The notes under the pieces were generated by a model. That model had not been told where the DNA came from and made no database searches. It saw only the letters and a program-made list of their open reading frames with translations. A stretch of 64,000 bases of DNA, from NCBI GenBank assembly GCA_963070105.1, contig OY718807.1, forward strand, positions 10,106,483 through 10,170,482. Reading direction: 5' to 3'. Numbering within the stretch: the stretch's first letter is position 1; each line of letters starts with the position of its first letter. The position numbers and the translations under genes are program-made. This document shows, piece after piece, positions 53,490 to 64,000 of the stretch. Source of the stretch: Litomosoides sigmodontis. Its lineage: Eukaryota; Nematoda; Chromadorea; Rhabditida; Onchocercidae.

Positions 53490-56210
53490 CTAATTACAAC
53501 TTGTAAAACTTACTCGTCGCAAACCAATTCCTAATGCTTTACGCATCTGCGCTGCATTTGGATTGACGACATATTGCGTTCTGCGAATCATACGATTACG
53601 TGGCAACACATCAACGACACGCTGAACACGTCCAAACTCAGGTTGTGTGTGAAACTGAACTTGTCGAGGTTAAAACACACCATGATCGCAACAATAATTT
53701 TTGAAGTGGAATAAGCAAATTTAGCAATATTGGAAACCAATCTTTTCGAAATAATTGAAAAAAAATACCGCGCTTCTAACAGCGACATTCCTTCCGTTCA
53801 AAATAGCTCGTTTACGTATCCCTCCACGACGAATAATTATAGGTTGCTGTTGAATTACGACTGGACGTGCACGATGCTGCAATATAACTTCACGACGCGA
53901 TTGTGCAGGTACTACTCCACGGCGCAATACCTTCTGTTGAAGGACTGGACGAGCACTGCAATCAACTCCATACCATACTACGTGACACAATGTTAGTTAA
54001 AATAATGCTTATTTCTTTTACTTCGCAAAAGCTCCCTCAATTTTAGTGATTAACATTCCTTTAAGTATAGAATGACTAAGGCACTCCTGATGCAGCCTTG
54101 GGAGAAATTTAGACCACTGAAAATACATCTTAAATCTACTAACAAAAAACTGTAAATGACAAAGTAACTGATTTGTAACTTACATTTCACGCTGCTCAAT
54201 CATGAATGCCTCACTGTCACTAGCAAGTTGGCCCATATGCGATAATCCTCGACCGCGTACGATCTGAAACGACAAACGAAACCGCGTGCTGTAAATATAA
54301 CTCAGTTCAGTTCATTTAATAATCAATATTACCTGCGATGAAGTAAAGGCCGTTGGCTGTCTACGCACACTCCCCGTATTTCTACGAATTACTCGCGACC
54401 GCTGACTAACACCTGATAAACGACCCGCGAGACGAGAACCGATAGCTGCTGCTTGCCTGCGTATACGTGATCCCCTCACCTGAAAACACATGTTACCCAC
54501 TACTAAACCCCTTATCTCAAACAATACTGCTTTATATAATGACCGTATATTTCATAAAAATTCACTTCCTGAATCTTGGAAAACAAGAATATTTTCTACT
54601 CTTCACACAAAGTTCGATGCATGCCACAATAACGAATATGATCAGGAAAAATCAATGAATAAAAAGGGTTTCATTTCGTTCAAAAGTCATCAACAACGAA
54701 CAAAAAACTTCACCGAGTGATAGTCATACCGTTCGGTTCGATCGGTAACTTTTTTTTAAAATCATTGTCCGTCTGGTGTGTACGGTACAGTAAATGGCGA
54801 TGTTCACTCAAATTCCACAGAATTTTCAAAACATCAAGTTAATAACCCATCAAAGATCCTCCACGGTATTAACAATAATAATAATAGGGTTAGTCCAGTG
54901 TCTTTGTTATTCTGACGGCAAACCTCCTCCACCGGCAGATAAAGCTATATGATGTAAGAAGCTAAGCAATCGCCAACAAAATTGCATCATAATGAGACGT
55001 ATGGATCTGATGTAACACCATAGAACAACAATTCCTGTTTCTAGTTCTTCAACAACAGTCTTCGACATCATTTTTGTTCACAGTGCACTTTTCGTGCTGC
55101 TCTCATCGAACTTAATTCGGCGATGATCATTTTTATATCACTGGGTTCCAGTCACTTAGCAGCACATTACAACGCAGCTGGGCTCTGTGTGAAGAGCGTT
55201 TTCCAACTCATTTGCAGCCCATACAAAAAGAGGAATGGCAGCTGAACATACGGCTGGTCTCACAGCAGAATTCCTTCGAAGAGCGCGACGACGCAATGTC
55301 ACCGCACGATTTATAAGTGACTGGTTGACTCGTCGTCGAATCGCTTTCTGAATTATAACAATAAATTAAAACTACTGTTGAACGTGTACAAAACTGAAAC
55401 GAAGTCATGCCTGGCACAAAACTTCATAGCTATCAAAAAAACCAATAAACCAAAATAATGAATGTGAGAAAAATTAGGTATTAATCAAATTCATATGAAG
55501 CACAATAAAGCAGAGCATACACTAACAGATCGACATGAAAGCATACCTTAACAAGTTGATTGACAACTTTCATCGCAGCTACTGTGGAGAGACTGTCATT
55601 TGCAGTTTTTTGGCGATTTCGACGCGCAATTGAACGTGCAGCAATTGGTAGCTTGCCCTAAATGTATATCAATATTTCATTTTTGTAAAGTGGTGATACA
55701 TAAGGAGATAAAGACTAAATATACGAAAAGTAAGGACCCCACTTAATTCGTACTGTAAAACCCAATTAACTCCCTAATTCTATTCACACAGTAAGCGACG
55801 CTATGCGTCTGCGCTTAGTCTGCGGACAATACCTACCTATTTATTTCAAAAAAAGTTCATTAAACTCAGAAATTACTCTATTAATGCGTTTTGCATTCAC
55901 ACGACTTCTTGCCATCCCTTGCATACCACTACTCTGTTGCCGCTGCTTCGCTTTACGTTCTTTTTTGATTATATCGTCTGCAAGACAATGCTACTGTTTC
56001 AAGACTACTCAAGAAATCTAATTGGAAAACAGTGAACGAAATACATTTGAAATCATAATAAAAAATAACTGAAAGTCATCCAACATGTAGGAAAGCTACA
56101 TGTGAGAAAAACTAACTTGAGTATGGCGTCAAATCACATAAATCAAAACAAATTTAGTTACACCAACCTAACGACATATTAACTTTGTTATCAGCAGTAC
56201 TACGATCCAT
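53490..56210 (-). CDS. Arginine-rich protein with UAP56-binding motif, likely mRNA export adaptor
   Basis: Eight exons, 56210-56168, 55977-55877, 55657-55547, 55347-55252, 54479-54333, 54263-54184, 53955-53769 and 53654-53514, are all phase-compatible. Reading into the next intron adds a stop at 53490, giving about 309 aa. The N-terminus VNMSLDDIIKKERK is a textbook UAP56-binding motif, as in ALYREF, UIF (FYTTD1) and CHTOP. The rest is very Arg-rich (RSIARRNRQK, KAIRRRVNQ, LRRRALRRN, RGSRIRRQ, IIIRRGGIRKR) and has no RRM, so it resembles UIF/CHTOP rather than ALYREF. Known adaptors of this kind bind RNA and pass mRNA to NXF1. An acceptor 6 bases before the ATG indicates trans-splicing. The last junction is a perfect GTAAGT donor, so a further 3' exon is likely. 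Confidence 0.75.
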
Positions 56211-56980
56211 CATTCACTGTAAATGAAATTTAACTTGATGTCTGGCAATCTGTGTTCACCGATGAAGCTTAACGTAGGCTTCACAATACACTCCTGGATC
56301 ACTGATAGATAGGATAGATCACTAATGGACTGGTAGATAGGAGAGCAATGAATCAGATCACCGCAGCTTCCTGAAAAAAACAAAAGAAATACAACCTTTT
56401 ACTGCACCTCCTTATTACTTCAAAACATGACCGACAAGAAAAACATTTACTGACCATCCGTTACAAACAAAACTGCTGGTCAGAATGCGGTACATCACTA
56501 AATGGTATAAAGGCTGAAAAAACACGCTAAAACAATTAATGCGACACGCACAAAACGAAGGCACACGCAACCACACGCACCCGAAACGGCAAATGACACT
56601 CACACGCGAGAGCAAATTTTGAGGAAATATTGATCGGAAGGCGTGTTTTCGTTCTAAAACAACGGTTGGAAACTTTCCAACATTAATGAGAATCACTCTT
56701 TTTCTTTGCTTTTCAACATTCGTACACTCTATAATTGATCTTTAGCGTCTTGCTGAAGAGAGGCGCTAAACAAAGGGATTCTTTTCATGTCTGATAGTTT
56801 ATCCTAACAGCATGGTGACGTGTGTTGTTAAATTCTTATGAGAAGCTACCCAGTGATGCTTAAACAGATTTCCGGAAAATGGGTTGGGGAGGAGGGGGGG
56901 GGCGGAGAGAGGGAGAAGGGATTGTCCACTGAATGAAATGTGAATCGGTCTGGAAGCTGCTAATCTAAAATTGATAATTT
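56211..56980. other. Intergenic spacer
   Basis: No exon supported. A G-rich stretch lies near 56881-56922 (GGGGAGGAGGGGGGGGCGGA). Confidence 0.45.
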
Positions 56981-57175
56981 TCAAAATGCTTCGCTTGTCG
57001 AATCTTCCTTGAAAGCGGTTTCTTTCTCATCGAAATAGTTGAATGCTTGGGGATTAAAGTAGTTATGGACCTCTAACATAGATAATGAGTTTAATGGAAC
57101 CGAAGGTCCGGGCCTGGTATTCCTTGATACCTTAAATCGCTTGCTATTCAAATATACATATTTGGGATCCTCCAT
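56981..57175 (-). CDS. Possible 64-aa single-exon gene, unknown function
   Basis: An open frame from ATG 57175 to TGA. It begins MEDPKYVYLNSKRFKVSRN, contains SLSMLEVHNYFNPQAFNYF and has an acidic end. The family is not recognised. A GGAATTTCAG acceptor at about 57212 precedes it, with a short upstream ATG frame in between. Composition looks protein-like (few rare residues, Tyr/Phe/Pro mix), and an internal GTATCA could also be a donor. It could be a small gene, a last exon, or chance. Confidence 0.4.
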   Translation of the reverse strand: MEDPKYVYLNSKRFKVSRNTRPGPSVPLNSLSMLEVHNYFNPQAFNYFDEKETAFKEDSTSEAF

Positions 57176-57755
57176 TACAAGTTTCTAGCCGAACTTTGTT
57201 TGTACTACATTCATCTGAAATTCCGAGTCATATGATCCACTAACACATTTTCATTGTACAGTATGAGGTGATAAAGACTCGTAGTCGATTAAGGTAGGAT
57301 TTTGAGTGATTGGGGTTTTACTTCACCACCAATCACGGATTGTGTCCTAGATTCATCTCTTGGCTTAGCAGAGTTATACTGTAAGACGATGAATACCTGG
57401 TTTGGTCCGAAATTTCAGAAAAGAATTTTGATATGTGTGGTTTATTTATTTTGTAGGAAATGGTATGTTTATATTTCGCTTTGAAAGTTGTGAGTCATGT
57501 TTCCGAGACTCATAACTATCCTTCTTTTGTGTACAATGTTTGTGTCCTGCACTTACAGTGACTTGCTAGGCTGCAAAAGTTTCAGTTCTATCTAATAAGT
57601 CAAGCTAAGATAGTTTCTTATGTATTGGTAGTATCCGCCATGATAAATTTTCTTTATATTACCTAGTACGTGACATGGCAAGGTAGCAGTAAATTTCGAT
57701 TAAAGTGCAGACAATATGTTTTTCAGACAATATTAATAACGGAAGAGTCGCAGCC

Positions 57756-59367
57756 ATGCCATCTAAAGTAAGCCTGTTTTCAGTAAAAATTTCTAGGTTT
57801 TCGGAGTATGATAAGAAGTAACGCTTGCGCTTTCGTTTACTTTCACCTTGCTTTTGTTTTCTTTCGTATAATTCTAGTTAATTTATGCGTTTTTTTTACA
57901 TTTGAGAACATGAAAGGTAGCGACTTGAGGCAACAAGCTTGGATTGATGTCTGCAACATAGTGTGCTGTTTGAATGGTCTGTATGGCGTGTTTTCAGAAT
58001 TCACAGAATAGTGGAACAGCTTCCAAAGCGGTAGTGGACAAATGTTGTGATCAATTGCGAGTCAATAAATGGGATGGGCCAAGCGTTAGAAACACAATTG
58101 ACGATGCAGTGAGAAAGGTTAATTTTGCAGAGGTTTTATGTAACTATTAGCTCGCCCTTTCATCTATTAACGATTTTTTGACTTCATTCATAGCTCACTC
58201 TGTCCGAAAGTAAAATTTTCTGTACTCACAGCGACGAATGGGATGAACAGTGGGAGGACCCTCAGTAATTATATAATTCATGGAAATAATTGTCTGATTG
58301 ATATTTTTGTGTGTTATCTTCAACAAAATTTAGATTTTCAATGAGAAATATGACACATGGACCGAGAGACATACGCTGGCGGATGGGCGACTAATACTAT
58401 CTACTGTTGCTGTTGCTTTTGCTGCTGTTGGTCTTATATATGATTATAATGAGCCATTTCCAAGATCGAAACCGGTGGTTTTTTCAAGCTCGATATTATA
58501 TGTAGTTACATTTAGATAAATTCTTTGCAATCTTTTACTGCTACTGCGTAGATTGATTTGAAATGATCAATCGTTCATTTCTTAATTTCCTGTCATCTTT
58601 GTAATATAAAGCAACCTCTAGAGATTTTAGGTGCTTGCAGCATGTTCCATAATATATTTTGTATTAATGGGTGTTTTGCAACTGTATCAGTGGTATATTG
58701 AAAAAGGTACTTTCTATCAAGGCGTGGAAATAGATCCAAGTGGTCGAACTCCTAAAAGATATTGGAAGTGGTCATCATCGATTAAAAAGTTTCTTAATTT
58801 TTTCTGTTAATTTCACGTAATCATTTTTGGCTTTAGATAAAATTTTTTGAATCACACAAAACGTTTGCTGTCATTGTTTACCGACGTTACAGATACGATG
58901 ACAAATATACCCTGGAAGCTGAATATATGCAAGAGTCGCGTACAGGATATATCAAAGTATACAGCTTTTCTTAGTAAACAAAGATTTACGTGGTTCACAT
59001 TAATATTTTGTGATAAGTTTGTTCACTAATAACATGCTCGCAGTTTAGGTACTTGGGTGTCTGGATGGTGCAGTAAAATGAGATATGAAACTAATGCTTC
59101 CAATCTCGTACCATTCTTAGTGAATAGCTTATGCAGATGTTGCATAAAATATTCATGTATTAATGTGTAAGAGCTGTTGAAAGATGTTTTGTAGCAAATA
59201 GTAATTGCATCCTCCAATAATTCTTGCTGGGGAAGTATTACTGTTAAACATTTCAGGTACTGAAATCTATAGGGGCATTCATAGACGAAGAAGGTGTTAT
59301 CGTTTTACCAATCCTGGAGAAAGAATTAGCACATATTGTTAACAGTGTATTGAGAAAAGATGGATGA
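57756..59367 (+). CDS. SPCS2: Signal peptidase complex subunit 2 (SPC25 type)
   Basis: Six exons, 57756-57767, 57998-58117, 58334-58474, 58631-58788, 58893-58956 and 59257-59367, total 606 nt (201 aa). The sequence follows the family: VNKWDGPSVRNTIDDAVRK, EKYDTWTERHTLADGRLILS, a first membrane helix, the YDYNEPFPRSKPV hairpin turn, a second membrane helix (VLAACSIIYFVLMGVLQLY), KRYWKWSSSIKKYDDKYTL, and a C-terminal cytosolic part. SPCS2 is a non-catalytic endoplasmic reticulum subunit that contacts the translocon and supports signal-peptide cleavage. The acceptor at 57726 gives a 29-base leader before the ATG. The first exon encodes only MPSK. The human protein is slightly longer (226 aa). 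Confidence 0.93.
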
Positions 59368-60515
59368 CGAAAGGCGAAATGAATTCAGTGTTGCTTGCTG
59401 TCAGTTGTTCTATTCTATTATAGTTCTGCTTTTTATGCGTGCAAAGGATGGCTTTTTATTTGGAGCTTTCATATTTGAGAGATTTAGATGGAGTTGTTTT
59501 TTCACACGAAAAGTGTTTGTATTATTTTTTCCTAGGAAAAAGAAACTGTTTACAATCTAAAACTCGAAGTTTTTTTTTGTATCTATAAGAATATTTTTTT
59601 GAGATTTCGAATGGAAAAATTTCTGTGTTTTATGCTAGGTACGTATATTCTTCAATGTATTGAGGCAGGTGATGTTGCTGTTCTGCAAATACGTATGTAA
59701 TATCACATCTGTCAGCTATTGAATCATTCGGTTCATCCTTTTGCTGTGAGAAACCTAAATTTCATCTCATCGAAATAGTTTATTTTATCGGACCTAGATA
59801 AGCATATATGTTAAAAATGAGCAGCAAGTCTCGCTTGGATTGGAGAAAGAAGGATGGAAAGTATTTATTTTTCTTCATTTTCATTGTTTTTCTTTAAATA
59901 AATTTATTTCAAACCGTCATATATTGTGCTTTATTTTGAAAGCTATCTCCATAGTCTTGGAATATGTTTTTGTTACTGTCAAATTATATATTTTTGTTCT
60001 AATTTTTTTTATCCATTTTGATCGTATAGGTAAAATGTTTTCATAGCTCTGTTTGTAGTTAATAATGGTATTCACCATGCTTATCATCCGTTGCGGCTGT
60101 GGTGGATTTATTCGAAGTTATAGAATCTCCCAAAAAATTTTTAGTAGTAATGAAGTATGTGATATTAGCTTATTCATAAACTTGTGGACGTCGTTGTTCA
60201 CGTACGTTTGAGGCATGTACTGTAAAACATCTGCATACGTGTATTGTAATTAACGTATAAGGGAGGTGTCGGCAATTTGCTACTTTACAGGTGAGTTTTA
60301 TGTCAAATGTTATGCGGTACATAGTGTAGATTCGTTGGAGCACTGGTCGTCCCCGTTTAACACTTGGCTTTTTTCAGGTGTTTTGAATGTGAAAATCCGT
60401 CCCTTTCGGGATTTGTGGATTGATATTTAACGTCCTAGTAGTTTGTGGAGTCGTGGTAAACGCGGTAGATTTTTTGAATCCCGCTATTCAGCGCTGCAGC
60501 AGTGGAAACAGTGTA
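59368..60515. other. Spacer between SPCS2 and TAF6
   Basis: AT-rich, with several poly-T stretches and an AATAAA near 59898. No coding exon. At 1.15 kb the gap is long for an operon, so separate promoters are likely, although a trans-splice-like acceptor (CTATTCAG, about 60490) precedes TAF6. Confidence 0.5.
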
Positions 60516-63500
60516 ATGCCAAATAATGTTCAGCGTGTGATTAACGGTGGCCATCAGAATGTTGCTAGCACATCTGGTTCGTCTTTATCACTTGTATCAG
60601 GCATTGTTATGATCTTTTTTAATTTTGTCGGACATCCTAACTCTCCATTTTTGTTTTTAGACTGGCACTAACACTATGTGCCTGAATAAAGTGCTATTCA
60701 TTGATCCGTAGTTGGCTAAGCTTTTAAGCACCGTGCAATTTCAAAATTGAAAGCATAACGTAGTGAACAGCATTTTTTGACACGTAAGTAGTAACAGAAT
60801 ATTCCAACATAGCAAGTGCAATAATTTATTGGAGAAAATTCATTTCTTAAAAAAATCCCTTTTTGATAGGTTTTTGTGTGAAGGCCTTGTAGCTATCATC
60901 GACTCAGTAACGATGTGCGTGTATAATCAATCTTATGAGATGTTAAAGTTTTTGAGGTTTTTATTTAAGTCACTCCCATGAACTTGTACTGTTAATAGGC
61001 ACAACAAATACACACACCAGTAATTCTGGAGCAGCAAATGTTGATGCGGAATATGATATTTCATACATAAAGGTAATTTCGTTACACGAATATAACACTT
61101 AAGTTGCAGGTTTTTGTTTTTTTATTACCAAATACAATTTCGCTATTTCTTTCTTTTTCCTGAACAAACTCCTATTGTTCACTGATTCATTTTTTTTTGT
61201 AAATTTTACTATGAAGTTTAAAATAAAAAATTAAACAAGAAGACCTTAGTAGCGATGCGCTATACAAAAAAAAAAAGTTGTGACGTTGACTCTAGGTAGT
61301 GGCAGAATCCGTTGGTATAGCAGGACTTCCCGATGTTTGCGCATCTCAAATAGCAGCTCAAACGACTTATGCGGTGAAGGTAACAGCATGCTGTCTCAAA
61401 AGCACGTACATATACAATTTACGATTTTGCTTTCACTGTACTTTAATTTTTTAGGAACTGCAGATCTTTTTGACCAACGAGTTTCATTTTCAGATGGTAA
61501 TCGAACAAGCAAAGAAATTTACTGTGCACGGTCGTCGCAAGCGCGTCACAGCTGAGGACATCGATTCAGCATTTACACTCTGTGGTTATCCGGTATTGAT
61601 TTTTAAGTTTTTAAAAGCAGATTTGTTAGATGGGTAAACATGTTGCTTGTTTTTCTTTTATTTTCACGCAGTTTCGATTCCATCCAACTTTACTGACTTT
61701 TTAATGTAAAGCTGGCGTGGTGTTGGTTTAAATTTGTTCGTCTGTTCAACTTAATTCTGCGTTATTTTTTACTGAAATAACTATAAATCTGACTATAAAT
61801 CTCCTTTTTAAGTGAAATGATGTATTATTAAAGGCACTGTGTTATAGCCTTTATTTGGTTTCACCGTGAAGGAAGGATTACCTTTCCGTTTTGCTGGATC
61901 ATTTGGACGTGACTTATTTGTTACTGATGATCGCGATGTCGAAATCACACCAGTAGTTAATGCACCTGCTGCTAAACTACCTCTTGAAACCAATATTAAG
62001 TGCAAGTTTTTAACCGATTTCATTCTTTTTGCAAAAAAAGCCTGAACTGTCTTGTATTGGTTGTTGAGGCATTTTGTTATACCTTTACTTTTTGTTAAAT
62101 ATTTCATTTTATTTCCGCTTGTGGACCTTAGTAAGGCCTGGTAACAGATTCATTATATCAAAGTTATAAGATGCAGAGATCGCTCTTCCTTCCAGCTCAC
62201 TGGTTGGTGATTGATGGTGTGCAACCAGCTGTGCCGGAGAATCCAGCTCCTGTGGTAGAAGCAGAAGCCCCAGCGACTATTGCTACTGAAAAAGCAGCAG
62301 TTGATACGGGTATATCGATATTATCGAAGGCATACAGGGGCTTGCGGCAAACTGAACAAGTACAAATCAAAACTACATCTACACACGCACTCTCTGTGGT
62401 CTGAGTTTGTTCTGCTTACGAATAATCTAATCAGTGGATGGATTATTATTCTTTATATTTCCTGATGTAATCTTATTTACAATGTAATAGGGAAATATGC
62501 ATCTATATAATCTAACATCTGTGTACCGGTATGTGCAGTTTATATTTTTCGAAAATTTTCTGTGACATTTTAGGTAGAGAGCTAGCAAAATAACAGCGGA
62601 AGCAGCTGAATTATTGCTACTTGTTTTTTTTCCTTGTTTTGTTAATTTTTTTTGTCCACAATTCGTGCAAGTCTGGCATCAAATCTTGTAGTCAATTTTG
62701 TTATTGTTGACTTATATATTACAAGAAATTTCAGTTGCATCTGGCATAAGCTTAATTTTCTTCAGGAGCAACAGGTATTCTTTAAAGAAATCACGGAAGC
62801 TATTATGGGCAGCGATGATACAAGGAGGACGGTACGCTTGTTTGATTTTCTGTACTTCATTAACTTAATATTATGACAGAATTTAGATAGTAACTAGTAA
62901 TAATCAAGAAGAGCTTTACCACATGTATTTCATATTTATGAAATACGTATTTTTTTTTAATGTTAGATGAAACACTGAGTTATTCTTATGCATTTCTATT
63001 TCTTACCCAACGTGTGATTATCAATTCTTGAATTACAGGAAGCATTATACAGTCTCCAAACAGATGCGGGTTTGCAACAATTACTGCCTAGGTTTTCGGT
63101 TGCAATTGTTGAAGGGGTTGGTTGCTTATTCTTCCCTTCATCCTGCATTTTGTACAATATTTTTCATCATCTAAGTGATCCTGTTGTTGCTTGTATCTCA
63201 TAATATCTGTTGAAAACTTTAATTGCATTTTTTGAAATTAAGGTTCGGTGTAATATTGTGCAGCATAATCTGGCTATTCTAATATATTTGATGAGGATGA
63301 TCCAGAGTTTGGCCAGTAATCCAGCACTGTCATTGGAACGTTGTGTCAGTTACTGTTAATTTTTTTTAGTTGTTTGTGATTTGCAACATTTGAACGAGAA
63401 TGAGGTAGCGGATCTGTATGAGAGACTGGATGTATGGGGACCAGTCAATCCTAACCAATGAGACAATAATGCTTCTTGATAAACTTTCCTTTGGAATATT

Positions 63501-64000
63501 TGTATTTCTTAATGAATTACTTCGACTTACTGACCCTCAAGTTTACAGTTGCATGAATTGTTGCCTTCTGTACTATCGTGTATATTGAGCCGGCAGTTAT
63601 GTGCTCGCCCAGAAACAGATAATCATTGGGCATTACGAGAGTTTTCCAGTCGTTTGTTAGCAAATATGTGCAGGTATACGTATTACATAAAGTTGTACAG
63701 AAGTAATCCTCTGACCATTCAGATGTGGTTTGATTTTTATAATTCTGTCATAAATCAAAGTTGAGATGCAAATGTGTCTAGCTGTTACTGAAGTGGTTCC
63801 TACTGAAATAGTTTTCAGGTCGTACAACATTAGTCATTTGCGATCTCGTGTAACTCAAGTGCTTGCTCAAGTCTGGCGTGATGAAAATTGTACACTTGCG
63901 GCATTGTACGGATCATTGTACGCTTTGAACGAGCTGGGCGTTGACGTACTCCTTTTAATTACAAAACTTCTATTAGGAATATTACATGAATACATAAAAT
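60516..64000 (+). CDS. TAF6: TFIID subunit TAF6 (5' part, truncated by window end)
   Basis: Eleven exons are seen: 60516-60576, 60999-61072, 61296-61379, 61494-61592, 61848-61999, 62179-62398, 62766-62831, 63039-63116, 63243-63344, 63549-63673 and 63819 onward. An H4-like histone fold ([20 protein letters not shown] to [16 protein letters not shown]) is followed by [24 protein letters not shown] and [16 protein letters not shown]. The TAF6 HEAT-repeat domain follows ([53 protein letters not shown]). TAF6 pairs with TAF9 in TFIID. Exon 6 is joined with a weak acceptor (62178), because the strong TTCCTTCCAG site at 62195 would break the frame. The 3' end lies outside the window. Confidence 0.92.

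Overview
This window is a stretch of eukaryotic nuclear DNA, almost certainly from a nematode. Coding regions are broken by short GT-AG introns whose 3' sites read TTTTCAG or close variants. Several first coding exons have such an acceptor just upstream of the ATG (3193, 44571, 56217, 57726), as expected for spliced-leader trans-splicing. The DNA is AT-rich, carries GT, GA, AT and CAG microsatellites, and has long non-coding tracts. A clade III (spirurid/filarial-type) parasite would fit gene density and intron size, but that placement is inference. I see no rRNA, tRNA, CRISPR, prokaryotic or recognisable transposase sequence.

I rebuilt gene models by hand from splice sites and phase. In nearly all cases the summed exons are an exact multiple of three and the translation matches a known family. 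Left to right: a MICOS MIC26/27-like inner-membrane protein (minus, 2580-862), divergent from a MOF/KAT8-type MYST histone acetyltransferase (plus, 3206-6527). Then about 8 kb without recognisable genes, followed by a short-form membrane ADAM (plus, 14533-17978), a small acidic protein (plus, 18416-18921) and a Hairy/E(spl)-like bHLH-Orange factor (plus, 21627-23728). Convergent to that are a MADF-BESS regulator (minus, 26698-25050) and an F-box protein (minus, 32743-28365) whose first intron holds a pentamer satellite. After another gene-poor tract come two adjacent uncharacterised minus-strand genes (39811-39236, 39103-38018) and the PP2A activator PTPA (minus, 44520-41848). The right third holds a five-finger C2H2 protein (plus, 47552-50831), an arginine-rich protein with a UAP56-binding motif (minus, 56210 to about 53490), a possible tiny gene (minus, 57175-56981), signal peptidase complex subunit 2 (plus, 57756-59367) and the 5' part of TAF6 (plus, from 60516, cut by the window end).

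Several genes act in nuclear gene control: KAT8, TAF6, the bHLH, MADF-BESS and zinc-finger proteins, and the presumed mRNA-export adaptor. The oddest items are an orphan, inverted, still-open second copy of the ADAM transmembrane exon about 19.6 kb away (36858-37072); the ADAM itself, which keeps the zinc site but lacks a full prodomain, most of the disintegrin/Cys-rich region and the Met-turn methionine; an RRM-less export-adaptor-like protein; a near-perfect 36-bp-arm hairpin at 24651-24737; and a MOF chromo-barrel domain interrupted by a Ser/Thr-rich insertion.
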